From Faecalispora anaeroviscerum (GTDB taxonomy: Bacteria > Bacillota > Clostridia > Oscillospirales > Acutalibacteraceae), in assembly GCF_947568225.1 (NCBI RefSeq), contig NZ_CANOOQ010000001.1, positions 992,001-1,056,000 of the forward strand: a stretch of DNA of 64,000 nucleotides, given 5' to 3'. This document shows, in pieces, positions 51,565 to 60,130 of the stretch (positions within the stretch are counted from its first letter, which is position 1; each line of letters begins with the position of its first letter). The position numbers and the translations under genes were made by a program. The notes under the pieces are model-generated. The model did not search any database. It was not told the DNA's origin and saw only the letters and a list, made by a program, of their open reading frames with translations.

Positions 51565-52104
51565 ATGAATAATAATTTAAATCCGGTTCTCTCTCTGACA
51601 GAAGAAACCGCAGCAAAACAAAACACGTCTGAAAAATATCTGACCTTTTATATCGACGGCCAGATTTTTGCAATTCCCAGCAGTCAAGTGGTTGAAATCG
51701 TACGCATTCAGTCGATTACGCTAATGCCCAAGCTGCCCTCATATGTAAGGGGAGTGATCAATCTGCGCGGCAAGATTGTGCCGCTGATTGATATTCGGCT
51801 GAAGCTTTCTAAACCTGAGCTGGAATACAGCGACCAGACAAGCATTGTGGTAACACAGTCGGAGGACGCCACCATTGGCCTGATCGTTGACAGTGTGGAT
51901 GATGTTACTGACATTTCTACCGCGGACGTAAACGAAACGCCAAGTCTTGGCCGTGAAAAAAGCAATCCCTTTGTCAACGGGATCGTGACTCTTTCTAAAG
52001 GGCCAGCCCTACTGCTGAACCTGCGGCGAATCCTGACCGAAAACGAAGAGGAACACGCACATAGTAAAGCGGAGGCTGACGAATCGGAGAGCGAGGGAGC
52101 CTGA
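51565..52104 (+). CDS. cheW: Chemotaxis coupling protein CheW (first copy)
   Basis: 179 residues. The CheW fold is shown by YLTFYIDGQIFAIPSSQVVEIVR, SYVRGVINLRGKIVPLIDIRLKLSKPE, IGLIVDSVDDV and ALLLNLRRIL. The C-terminus has an extra acidic tail (EEEHAHSKAEADESESEGA). It couples receptors to CheA. It is followed by a second cheW and an MCP on the same strand. Confidence 0.94.
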   Translation: MNNNLNPVLSLTEETAAKQNTSEKYLTFYIDGQIFAIPSSQVVEIVRIQSITLMPKLPSYVRGVINLRGKIVPLIDIRLKLSKPELEYSDQTSIVVTQSEDATIGLIVDSVDDVTDISTADVNETPSLGREKSNPFVNGIVTLSKGPALLLNLRRILTENEEEHAHSKAEADESESEGA

Positions 52105-52199
52105 CGGCCTTCTCAGGCTATTATGTGTTCGATCTGTTGTTCTCGGCAATAATGAAATTCATTTCTCATTTTTAATATCACTTTGAAAGGGTGACTTCA

Positions 52200-52721
52200 A
52201 TGGAAGATACCATCAATACCATCGATACCATTGACTTTCTGGACACAGCCAATCAGGAGCTTGACGGAAAATATTTGACTTTTTTTCTGGACAACCAACT
52301 CTTCGGCGTTCCGATTTCAGATGTGGTTCAAATTATCGGCATGCAGGAGATTACCCCTGTACCGGATTCGCCCGTTTATGCCAAAGGCATCATCAATCTG
52401 CGTGGCAGCATCATCCCGCTGATTGATATTCGGCTGCGCTTCGGCAAGCCTGAACTGGAATACAACGACCGCACCTGCATTATTGTGACAAAGCTAGAAG
52501 AAACCTATATCGGTTTTCTGGTAGACTCCGTCAATGAGGTTTCGGTCATTGAAGAAGAAAACATCTCGGCTACCCCAACCGTGATTTCCGGCAACAGCAC
52601 CAACACCTATGTAACCGGAATTGGGCGGCTGCACGGCAAGGTCGTTCTGCTGGTAGACCCGAAAAAAATTCTGAACAACGAGGAAATGAAACAGGTAGAA
52701 AAGGTACTGGATCAACTGTAA
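52200..52721 (+). CDS. cheW: Chemotaxis coupling protein CheW (second copy)
   Basis: 173 residues, clearly paralogous to the copy just upstream: KYLTFFLDNQLFGVPISDVVQIIG, SPVYAKGIINLRGSIIPLIDIRLRFGKPELEY, IGFLVDSVNEVSVI, VVLLVDPKKIL. It lacks the acidic tail and has a short Asp/Thr-rich N-terminus. ATG 52200 follows AAAGGGTG; an in-frame GTG at 52191 is less likely. The pair probably arose by tandem duplication. Confidence 0.93.
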   Translation: MEDTINTIDTIDFLDTANQELDGKYLTFFLDNQLFGVPISDVVQIIGMQEITPVPDSPVYAKGIINLRGSIIPLIDIRLRFGKPELEYNDRTCIIVTKLEETYIGFLVDSVNEVSVIEEENISATPTVISGNSTNTYVTGIGRLHGKVVLLVDPKKILNNEEMKQVEKVLDQL

Positions 52722-52776
52722 GATCAACCTTTCGCATTTTCCTGCACAGTGACTGAAACCGGAAAGGATTGTTCAG

Positions 52777-54030
52777 ATGCAAAATAAAAGACGTCATCTT
52801 TCTTTAAAAGCGGAACTGCTGATGATTACACTGGCCATTGTTCTGCTCTCGATCGTTTTAGGAGCGATTGCCACTGTTCTTTACACCCGGCAGATGCTGA
52901 TTCCGGCCATTTTGGTGCTGCTGATTACGATTCTCTTGGCGTCGGTGATTACATGGCGTGTTGCACATATCCTGCAGAGTGCCCTGGACATGATCAAAGA
53001 CAGCGTCAGGCGTCTGGGCCACGGTGATTTTGACATGGAAATTGAGTTTACTATGCAGGGTGATATTGACGATCTATGCACCGCGGTAAATGATACCGCA
53101 GTGCAGCTCAAGAAGAATGTGACCGGAATTGCAACGACACTTGATCTGATTACCGACGGAAAAATTCATATTGTGAACAAACGAAGCTATGCGGGTGATT
53201 TTACCCGAATTCAAAACTCGATGCAGCAGCTTTCAGAAATATTGCTGCAAAACGTCTCTTTAATCTCCAGCTCGTCGCAGCAGGTGACCGATGGCTCGGA
53301 ACAGGTGGCCAGCGCCTCTCAGTCTCTGGCTCAGGGAGCCACCGAGCAGGCTAGCTCGATTCAGGAGCTTTCTGCAACCATTCTCGACGTCTCCGAGCAG
53401 GTAAAGCAGAATGCGTTTGACGCTTCAGACGCGAACGGCGCTTCCACCCTTGCGCGTCAAAAAATTCAGAATGTGGCGAAAGAAACGGAAAATATGATGC
53501 AGGCGATGACTGAGATTACGAGATCCTCCAACCAGATTGGCAATATCATCAAAACAATTAATGACATTGCCCGCCAAACGAACATTCTGGCTCTCAATGC
53601 CGCCGTTGAGGCCGCCAGAGCCGGTTCCGCTGGAAAAGGCTTTGCCGTTGTAGCCGAAGAAGTGCGCAATCTGGCCAGTAAAAGTGCCGAAGCCGCACAG
53701 AATTCCACCGCTTTAATTGAGAATTCCATTCTGGCTGTTGAAAAGGGAAAGAGCATTGCAGACCAAACCGCGAAAACTATGCAGGAGGTTCTGGCGGCTA
53801 CCGAAAAATCGACAGACCTCGTGAATCGAATCGCCTCCGCTTCAGAAACACAAGCAAACTCCATCAGTCAGATCAGCCTTGGGGTAGATCAGATTTCCTC
53901 GGTGGTGCAAACCAATTCCGCCACGGCGGAGGAAAGCGCTGCTTCGAGCCGTGAAATGGCTGATCATGCTACGCAGCTGCAACATTTGGTGGAATACTAT
54001 TCATTAGAGGAAGTCGTCGTTTCTGAATGA
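52777..54030 (+). CDS. Methyl-accepting chemotaxis protein without extracellular sensor domain
   Basis: 417 residues. Two membrane helices near the N-terminus (about 10-30 and 38-60) are joined by only a few residues (YTRQML), so there is no ligand-binding domain outside. A HAMP-like segment follows (about 60-130), then the signalling hairpin with the conserved tip NDIARQTNILALNAAVEAARAG and EVRNLASKSAEAA. It may sense membrane or internal state, or act as an adaptor for CheW/CheA arrays. It lies directly after the two cheW genes. Confidence 0.92.
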   Translation: MQNKRRHLSLKAELLMITLAIVLLSIVLGAIATVLYTRQMLIPAILVLLITILLASVITWRVAHILQSALDMIKDSVRRLGHGDFDMEIEFTMQGDIDDLCTAVNDTAVQLKKNVTGIATTLDLITDGKIHIVNKRSYAGDFTRIQNSMQQLSEILLQNVSLISSSSQQVTDGSEQVASASQSLAQGATEQASSIQELSATILDVSEQVKQNAFDASDANGASTLARQKIQNVAKETENMMQAMTEITRSSNQIGNIIKTINDIARQTNILALNAAVEAARAGSAGKGFAVVAEEVRNLASKSAEAAQNSTALIENSILAVEKGKSIADQTAKTMQEVLAATEKSTDLVNRIASASETQANSISQISLGVDQISSVVQTNSATAEESAASSREMADHATQLQHLVEYYSLEEVVVSE

Positions 54031-54063
54031 TTCGTTAAACGACTCCATGGTTACTTATTTTGT

Positions 54064-54091
54064 GTGCGGACGGAATATTCTGTCCGCTTTT
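54064..54091 (+). terminator. Terminator after the MCP gene
   Basis: GCGGAC-GGAATATTCT-GTCCGC followed by TTTTTC. Confidence 0.8.
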
Positions 54092-54181
54092 TCAGTTGAA
54101 AAGGGATGGAACAAGGCACGCTTCCATCCCCGCAACCATATTCTCAACTTCAGTTGTATTCTTCCAGTTTGGCCGGGGGCC

Positions 54182-54225
54182 GAAAAAAAACCAGTCTGCA
54201 GACACGCATTGTCCGCAGACTGGTT
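54182..54225 (-). terminator. Terminator after the HD-GYP gene
   Basis: On the minus strand AACCAGTCTGCGGACA and TGTCTGCAGACTGGTT pair and are followed by TTTTTTTTCG. Confidence 0.85.
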
Positions 54226-54247
54226 ACAGCTCATTTTATCATTCAAC

Positions 54248-55402
54248 TCATTCAACTATCTTTTCTTCCTGCTCTCCCTGAAGTTCCTCATCCAGATCTT
54301 CCGTGGAGATATTACAGGCATTCTCAATCACAAGCGAAAGATAGTTGCGGTCATTATACAGATCGAGTATTTTGTCCGGCTCGCTGAGCAGCCGGATCTG
54401 AGGGCGAAGCGGGTGCCTGACATTCTGTGCAACAACAATCGCGATTTCTCCGTTACTCAGACTGACGCAGGAGCCAACCGGGTAAGGAGAAACCTTTCTT
54501 AAAAACGCCTCAACCACTTCCACATCAAAGGCCGTGCCACTCCCACCCATAATATACTCCAGCACTTCTGTGGGAGAAGACGGTTTTCGATAAGGCCGAA
54601 CGGATGTCAGCGCATCATACACATCCGCTACCGCAATAATCCGGCCAAACAAAGGAATACTGTCTCCCTTCAGGCCACTGGGATAACCGGAGCCGTCAAA
54701 TTTCTCATGGTGCGTCAAAATACCGGCACAAATCTTTTTATTAACCAACTGGTGCTTTAAAAAAAACTCGGCGCCTTTATAAGGGTGCAGCTTCACCACT
54801 TCAAACTCATCCAACGTCAGCTTGGCCGGTTTCGCGATAATCTCAATCGGAATCGACATCTTCCCAATGTCATGCAACAATGCGCAAAGGCCAAGGTCAT
54901 ACAGCTCCTTAGTCTTCATCCCCATAGAAATCCCAATAGCAATTGCCAGGATGGACACACCCAGTGAATGGTTATAAGTATAATCATCATACAGCTTTAA
55001 ATTAACAATGCTGAGTTCGATGTTTTTATTATTTTTCAGTGCTGTGACTAACTGTTTAGAAACATCCAGAGTCTGATTAATATGGCTGATATTGATGCTC
55101 TGCGCATTCTTATCAAACATCTCGAACACGTTTTCGAGATTTGCGATAGCCTCCTGCTTGAGCGCCTTTTTAATCGGCGGGCGAGGCCGCAGCAACTTGC
55201 ATGCCGGCTGTCCCTCTTGATCATCATTGGAATGGATATATGCCCCTAATACCTGCAGTTCGCTAAGCTTTTGAATGTACGCGCTGGTCAGGATCTGTCC
55301 GGAACGCAACATGGCGACTTTACAAGTCTTGTAATCATACAAATACACATCCCGATCCAGCCTCATGCCCTCTTTCAGCTGATCGATAGGAACAAAATTC
55401 AT
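54248..55402 (-). CDS. HD-GYP domain protein (probable c-di-GMP phosphodiesterase)
   Basis: 384 residues. The N-terminal region (about 1-110) is of the DUF3391 kind: NFVPIDQLKEGMRLDRDVYL. The HD-GYP domain (about 120-320) shows the HD pair in LLHDIGKMSIP, the ILTHHEKFDGSGYPSGLKGDSIP signature, and AVADVYDALTSVRPYRK. A C-terminal tail with CVSLSNGEIAIVVAQNVRHPLRP completes the protein. It should break down cyclic di-GMP, which controls motility. I chose ATG 55402 after AAAGGAAG. It is convergent to the MCP gene. Confidence 0.92.
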   Translation of the reverse strand: MNFVPIDQLKEGMRLDRDVYLYDYKTCKVAMLRSGQILTSAYIQKLSELQVLGAYIHSNDDQEGQPACKLLRPRPPIKKALKQEAIANLENVFEMFDKNAQSINISHINQTLDVSKQLVTALKNNKNIELSIVNLKLYDDYTYNHSLGVSILAIAIGISMGMKTKELYDLGLCALLHDIGKMSIPIEIIAKPAKLTLDEFEVVKLHPYKGAEFFLKHQLVNKKICAGILTHHEKFDGSGYPSGLKGDSIPLFGRIIAVADVYDALTSVRPYRKPSSPTEVLEYIMGGSGTAFDVEVVEAFLRKVSPYPVGSCVSLSNGEIAIVVAQNVRHPLRPQIRLLSEPDKILDLYNDRNYLSLVIENACNISTEDLDEELQGEQEEKIVE

Positions 55403-55537
55403 GTGCTTCCTTTCTTTCTTGCTCGCTTCGCTAAGCAAATAGTAAAACAAAACTTATTGCACTAAGTGTACAATATTCATTCGGGAAATGCAATTGTTAT
55501 TTCCGAAAATCGCAACTAATTCTTCTGTTTTTTTTCC

Positions 55538-55564
55538 TAATGATTTATAAAAACTGTACGATAT
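55538..55564 (+). promoter_or_regulatory. Candidate sigma-28 promoter for fliD-fliS
   Basis: TAAT (55538-55541), 15-base spacer, TACGATAT (55557-55564), close to the flagellar sigma consensus, about 40 bases before fliD. Confidence 0.5.
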
Positions 55565-55604
55565 ATATGGTAAGAAGTATTTTTATCGGACAGGAGGATC
55601 TCTA

Positions 55605-58253
55605 ATGTCTTCTTTATCTACCAATTCCAGCACATCTTCCTCTTCGCTTTATGCGACGGCAAGTTCTTCCAAACGCATGAGTGGCTTGATGTCGGGATTA
55701 GACACCGACGAGCTGGTCAAGCAGCTTACGAGCGGAACGCAGACTAAAATTGACACTGCAAATCAGAAAAAGCAGACTGCCACTTGGCAGCAGGAAGCTT
55801 ATCAGGCTGTTATCAAGTCAATTTCTGAGTTTCAGTCTAAATACTTTTCCTCTTCTTCCAGCAGCAGCAGCATTTTAAATGCCAATTTCTTCAACAGCAC
55901 ATCGATTAAGAATAACTTTTCTTCCTATGTAGGCGTCAGCGGTTCGTCCAGCGTTGCGAAAAGCATGCAGATTAAATCGATTTCGCAGCTTGCAAAGCAG
56001 GCCTCGTTTGTAGCCAGCAACAAGGTTTCCAATCAGGCAATACAAACCGGAGCCATTCAGTCTGAGTGGACAAAGAGCGCCGTAACCGGCTCCACCATGA
56101 AGATTAATTTTGAGAGTAAGGATTATACCTTAACTGTTGGTACTAACGGTACCACTAAAACGGCTTCTGAGATTGTGAGCCAGCTTAATCAGCAGCTAAA
56201 GGATCAGGGACTTAGTGATAAGCTTAGCGCTTCCATTGACACAGACGGGAAATTTGTTTTAAAAAATAAAGATTCTTCTTCGTCTGCTGCCGTTACAATC
56301 AAAAGCGGTTCAGATTCTTTGCTCGGCGGGCTTGGCCTGAAAGCAGATAATTCCGGTACCACGGTAACGGGAGCAACTGCGGTGAACGAAGCATATTTTA
56401 CGAATCATTCCATTGCTTCCGGATCAAAGCTGAATCTGAGCATCGGCGGCACTGACTACACACTTACTCTTTCCTCTTCTATTTCTCTCCCTGTAAAATC
56501 GGCTTCTGAAACAGACGCGGAATTTATGGCGAACTATTCCAAGAAGCTTGAAACTGCGTTAAACGAAGCGGTAAAGTCAAACACGGATCTAAAGGGCAAG
56601 ATCAGCTTTGATGTGGGTGATGACGGGGCGATTTCTTTAACCTCTACTGAGGGAAAGTCGATTGAGGTAGTCAGCAGCGGCAGCAGCAAAAGCCTGATGA
56701 ACGGGCTGGGGCTGACAAACAGTGGCAGCTCAGTCAGTGGACAGGTAAATCAGAACGAATTATATAAAACCTATTTGGGCGAATCTCTTTCCGGCTCAAA
56801 TATAACCTTTGATCTCAACGGGCTTTCAAAGACCATCTCCTTTGATGCAACTGCGACATCAAGCTATGACACGCCGGAAGAGCTGCAGAGCTATCTCCAA
56901 AGCAAATTGGATTCTGCTTTTGGCAGCGGAAAGGTTCAGGCTGCAACAAAAGACGGTGGTCTTTCCTTTACAACAACGGGGGGTACTACCGATGTTCTGA
57001 CGATTTCCTCTTCCAGTAAAAGCGGCGTGCTTGGCGCCGACGGTGCTTTGCATGTATTTGCCGGTGAATCAAACCGCATCAACGTAAATAAGACCCTGCG
57101 TGATGTACAGAACGAGCTATCCACTGAGCTGACGAAAGATGGCTCGGATTTACTGTCTGAATATAAGCTTTCCGTCAACGGAAAAGAGTTTTCATTCAAG
57201 GCAACCGACAGCGTCAGCACAATTTTAAAAACCATCAACAACGATTCAGATGCTAACGTTACTGTCACTTATTCGAGTACCTTAGACCGTTTTAGTATCG
57301 TCGCGAAAAACGGTGGCTCCAACAGTAAGGTGGAAATTAAGGATGTAACCGGCAATCTGTCTGAAGCGCTGTTCGGAAGCGGCACCGTTAACGGAACGGC
57401 CGGCCAGGACGCTGTGCTTGATGTCAGCTTTGACAATGGGCAGTCCTTTACAACCATTACCCGCAGCAGCAATACCTTTACGATGGACGACGTGAATTTT
57501 GAGCTGCAGAAAACAACCACCGGCTCCGATATCAGTCAAACAAATCCCATCACCTTTTCGTCTGAATCAAAAACAGATGATCTTGTAACGAAAATGAAAG
57601 CATTTATCGACGATTACAATGCGATTTTAACAACGGTAAACGGCTATATCTCAGAGAAAAAGCCTACAGACGCTACTTATAAGCCATTAACGGATAATCA
57701 GAAAAGTGAAATGAGCGAAAGTCAGATCACCACTTGGGAGAAAAAAGCAAAGCAGGGCCTGATGTTTAACGATTCTCTTCTCAGCAGCTTTGTTCAGGAC
57801 TGGCGTTCCAGTATGACGGACTTTGTTTCTTCGATGAGCAGCGCTTTGTATCAGGTCGGCATCTCGGCTTCCAGCTATTCCGACAATGGAAAACTAACTG
57901 TGGACGAGGACAAGCTCAAAGTGGCACTGAATTCCGATCCGGATAAGGTCACTCAGCTGTTTACTTCTACGGACGGCATCGCTACCCGGATGCAGAATGT
58001 CATTAAAAAATACACAAATGACAGCTTAGTAAATACTGGTCTTTTTATCACAAAGGCGGGCTCTTCCACCAGCAAGGTAGACCAGAGTGAATTAGCCAAG
58101 AAAATGAAAGCGTACGATACTCAGATTAAAACCCTGAAAACGCAGCTAAAATCCCGGCAGGAATATTATTATAATAAATTTACCGCTTTGGAAACCTATA
58201 TTTCAAAGATGAACTCTCAGGCCAGCTTCTTTACATCATCCAGTTCCACCTGA
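55605..58253 (+). CDS. fliD: Flagellar cap protein FliD (enlarged, with internal repeats)
   Basis: 882 residues, well above the usual 450-550. After a Ser/Thr-rich start the D0/D1 region is typical (LMSGLDTDELVKQLTSGTQTKID near 28-50), and the C-terminal part (about 640-882) has the family coiled coil ending METYISKMNSQASFF-like. Between about 160 and 490 three tandem repeats of about 110-120 residues occur, each with a strand pair (DYTLTVG, DYTLTLS, SKTISFD), a helix and a GGLGL/NGLGL/GVLGA turn. These should form extra surface domains of the cap. ATG 55605 follows AGGAGG. Confidence 0.93.
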   Translation: MSSLSTNSSTSSSSLYATASSSKRMSGLMSGLDTDELVKQLTSGTQTKIDTANQKKQTATWQQEAYQAVIKSISEFQSKYFSSSSSSSSILNANFFNSTSIKNNFSSYVGVSGSSSVAKSMQIKSISQLAKQASFVASNKVSNQAIQTGAIQSEWTKSAVTGSTMKINFESKDYTLTVGTNGTTKTASEIVSQLNQQLKDQGLSDKLSASIDTDGKFVLKNKDSSSSAAVTIKSGSDSLLGGLGLKADNSGTTVTGATAVNEAYFTNHSIASGSKLNLSIGGTDYTLTLSSSISLPVKSASETDAEFMANYSKKLETALNEAVKSNTDLKGKISFDVGDDGAISLTSTEGKSIEVVSSGSSKSLMNGLGLTNSGSSVSGQVNQNELYKTYLGESLSGSNITFDLNGLSKTISFDATATSSYDTPEELQSYLQSKLDSAFGSGKVQAATKDGGLSFTTTGGTTDVLTISSSSKSGVLGADGALHVFAGESNRINVNKTLRDVQNELSTELTKDGSDLLSEYKLSVNGKEFSFKATDSVSTILKTINNDSDANVTVTYSSTLDRFSIVAKNGGSNSKVEIKDVTGNLSEALFGSGTVNGTAGQDAVLDVSFDNGQSFTTITRSSNTFTMDDVNFELQKTTTGSDISQTNPITFSSESKTDDLVTKMKAFIDDYNAILTTVNGYISEKKPTDATYKPLTDNQKSEMSESQITTWEKKAKQGLMFNDSLLSSFVQDWRSSMTDFVSSMSSALYQVGISASSYSDNGKLTVDEDKLKVALNSDPDKVTQLFTSTDGIATRMQNVIKKYTNDSLVNTGLFITKAGSSTSKVDQSELAKKMKAYDTQIKTLKTQLKSRQEYYYNKFTALETYISKMNSQASFFTSSSST

Positions 58254-58274
58254 CGGTAAAATCAGAGGTGTATC

Positions 58275-58652
58275 ATGCAAAGCAATGCGATTTTTCAATA
58301 CAAACAGCAGTCTGTCTCTACTATGTCGCGCGGGGAACAGTTGCTTCTTCTGTTCGATGAAGTCTTAAAAAACCTTCACCATAGTTCTCTGCTAATGAAA
58401 CAGAAGGATTTCGTCAATTCTGAAAAATGCACCGAAAAATGCAAAAATATTTTTCAGTACCTTTCTTCCGTGCTGGACTTTAAGTATCCTGTTTCAAAAG
58501 AACTGTATGATTTATACTATTTCTGCAATCAGCAAATCATTCGTGCAGAAATCCGCCGCGATCCTCAGCTTCTGGATGATTTGCTTCCGCTTGTCAATGA
58601 GATGCGCGATACCTGGGCACAGGCGGAAAAACTGGTCCATATAAAAAAATAA
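58275..58652 (+). CDS. fliS: Flagellin export chaperone FliS
   Basis: 125 residues, the normal FliS size, all-helical. The N-terminal AIFQYKQQSVSTMSRGEQLLLLFDEVLKNLHHSSLLM is the family signature. It binds the C-terminus of unpolymerised flagellin. It follows fliD by 21 bases, the usual order. Confidence 0.92.
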   Translation: MQSNAIFQYKQQSVSTMSRGEQLLLLFDEVLKNLHHSSLLMKQKDFVNSEKCTEKCKNIFQYLSSVLDFKYPVSKELYDLYYFCNQQIIRAEIRRDPQLLDDLLPLVNEMRDTWAQAEKLVHIKK

Positions 58653-58684
58653 AGAAATACCGCAGATAAAGATTGGAGTACATC

Positions 58685-59125
58685 ATGCTTACGCAGGACA
58701 TTTTGGTATGCCTGGAGCAAAAGAAGATTCTGATGGAACAGATTTTGAACATCACAAAGCAGATGGAGGTTCAATCGCTGGAGGAAACAGTCGAGCTGGA
58801 CCCACTGCTGGAGCAGCGCGGTCAGCTGATGCAGCGGGTGGATAAATGCAACCTTCTGATCCGATCCAAAACAGAGCTTCAAGACGCCGCTGAACAGGAA
58901 AGACTGCGCGATCTAATGTCTTCGCAGTTAAAAGAAGAAATCTGTTGCCCAGATGAAATACGGGCTTTGAATTTGATTTCAGAAATCAATGCGCTGTTTC
59001 GCCAGGCTGCTGCTCTCAATCGTTCTACAATGGATCTTTTGCTGGTACAGCGTGAGAATTCAAAGAAGCACCTTGCCGAACTAAAGCAGCAGGGTGAACA
59101 AAACAATTTGTTTACCTTTCGATAA
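58685..59125 (+). CDS. Small flagellar chaperone-like protein (FlgN/FliT type)
   Basis: 146-residue, fully helical protein with long amphipathic helices (DILVCLEQKKILMEQILNITKQMEVQ and ISEINALFRQAAALNRSTMDLLLVQRENSKKHL). Size, helicity and position after fliD-fliS fit the FlgN/FliT group of export chaperones for hook-associated proteins. The sequence is too divergent for certainty. ATG 58685 follows TTGGAG. Confidence 0.65.
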   Translation: MLTQDILVCLEQKKILMEQILNITKQMEVQSLEETVELDPLLEQRGQLMQRVDKCNLLIRSKTELQDAAEQERLRDLMSSQLKEEICCPDEIRALNLISEINALFRQAAALNRSTMDLLLVQRENSKKHLAELKQQGEQNNLFTFR

Positions 59126-59134
59126 ACCATCCAC

Positions 59135-59182
59135 AAAGGCATAGTGTTTCGGCAAAGCCGGGCTCTGTGCCTTGTTTTTTTA
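59135..59182 (+). terminator. Terminator after the flagellar genes, overlapping the next promoter
   Basis: AAGGCA (59136-59141) and TGCCTT (59168-59173) close an imperfect hairpin followed by a T-run (59175-59181). The T-run also forms the -35 (TTGTTT, 59172-59177) of a promoter with TAAAAT at 59195-59200. Confidence 0.6.
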
Positions 59183-59200
59183 CCCAAAACCGTGTAAAAT
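59172..59200 (+). promoter_or_regulatory. Promoter of the amidohydrolase-galE unit
   Basis: TTGTTT, 17-base spacer, TAAAAT. The -35 lies in the T-run of the upstream terminator. Confidence 0.45.
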
Positions 59201-59287
59201 GAAAACAATGGAAAAAGAGAACTCAATGATTTTGGGAGCTCTCTTTAGAAACAGTATCTTTACAAGAAAGGAATTTATCTGGTTTCC

Positions 59288-60130
59288 ATGATTTTTGATA
59301 TGCATATTCATATGTTCCCTGATTTCCTGGCCGGAAAAGCACTTTCCGGAATTGGCGAAACCAGTCATGTTCCCCCCGTAACCAAGGCAACGCTTTCCGA
59401 CACTAGAGGCAAGCTGAAAGAGTGGGGAATTTCCTGCGCGGCCGTCATGAATATCGCCACCAGGCCGGAGCAGCAGACCAACATTAATAATTGGGCGGCA
59501 GAGATTCAGGACGCCTTTTTTTATTGCTTCGGCTCGGTTCATCCGGACGCCCCGGATGCCGTGGAGGAGCTTTGGCGCATTCGTGATCTGGGGCTTTACG
59601 GCGTAAAGCTGCACCCGGAATACCAGCGCTTTTTTGTCGACGACAAGAAAGCTTACCCGATTTACGACGCACTGCAAGAATTGGGGCTGCCCGTTACCAT
59701 TCACGCAGGGTGGGACCCGGTTTCACCGAACGTGGTACGTACACCGCCAAAGGCTTTGGCAAAAATAGCGCGTGACTTTCCACGTATGACCATTATCGCA
59801 GCACATATGGGCGGAATGAAGCGCAGCGACGAAGCCGAGGATTATTTGATCGGCATGGAAAACATCTACCTCGACACCTCGATGTCTTACCTGATCGTAG
59901 ACCCAGAGCAGGCCAAACGAATGATTCTGCACCACGGCCCGGAGAGGGTACTCTATGCCAGCGACTGCCCCTGGAGCCTGCCCTTGGAGCAGATACACTA
60001 CCTGGAGCGGTTGGGGCTACCGGATCGGATGATGGAAGATATTTGCTGGAACAATGCCCGGCGCCTGTTGGGCCTGGACGAAATCTCCGGGCAAATTTGC
60101 CTCGGAACAAAACGGAGGATATTCCGATGA
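59288..60130 (+). CDS. Amidohydrolase family protein (TIM-barrel metal hydrolase)
   Basis: 280 residues. The N-terminal metal motif HIHMFPDF (HxH), the conserved GVKLHPEYQ, TIHAGWDPVSPN, IIAAHMGGM and the final YASDCPW aspartate define the amidohydrolase-2 group. Members are hydrolases or decarboxylases; the substrate cannot be read from sequence. Its stop overlaps galE by 4 bases. Confidence 0.85.
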   Translation: MIFDMHIHMFPDFLAGKALSGIGETSHVPPVTKATLSDTRGKLKEWGISCAAVMNIATRPEQQTNINNWAAEIQDAFFYCFGSVHPDAPDAVEELWRIRDLGLYGVKLHPEYQRFFVDDKKAYPIYDALQELGLPVTIHAGWDPVSPNVVRTPPKALAKIARDFPRMTIIAAHMGGMKRSDEAEDYLIGMENIYLDTSMSYLIVDPEQAKRMILHHGPERVLYASDCPWSLPLEQIHYLERLGLPDRMMEDICWNNARRLLGLDEISGQICLGTKRRIFR

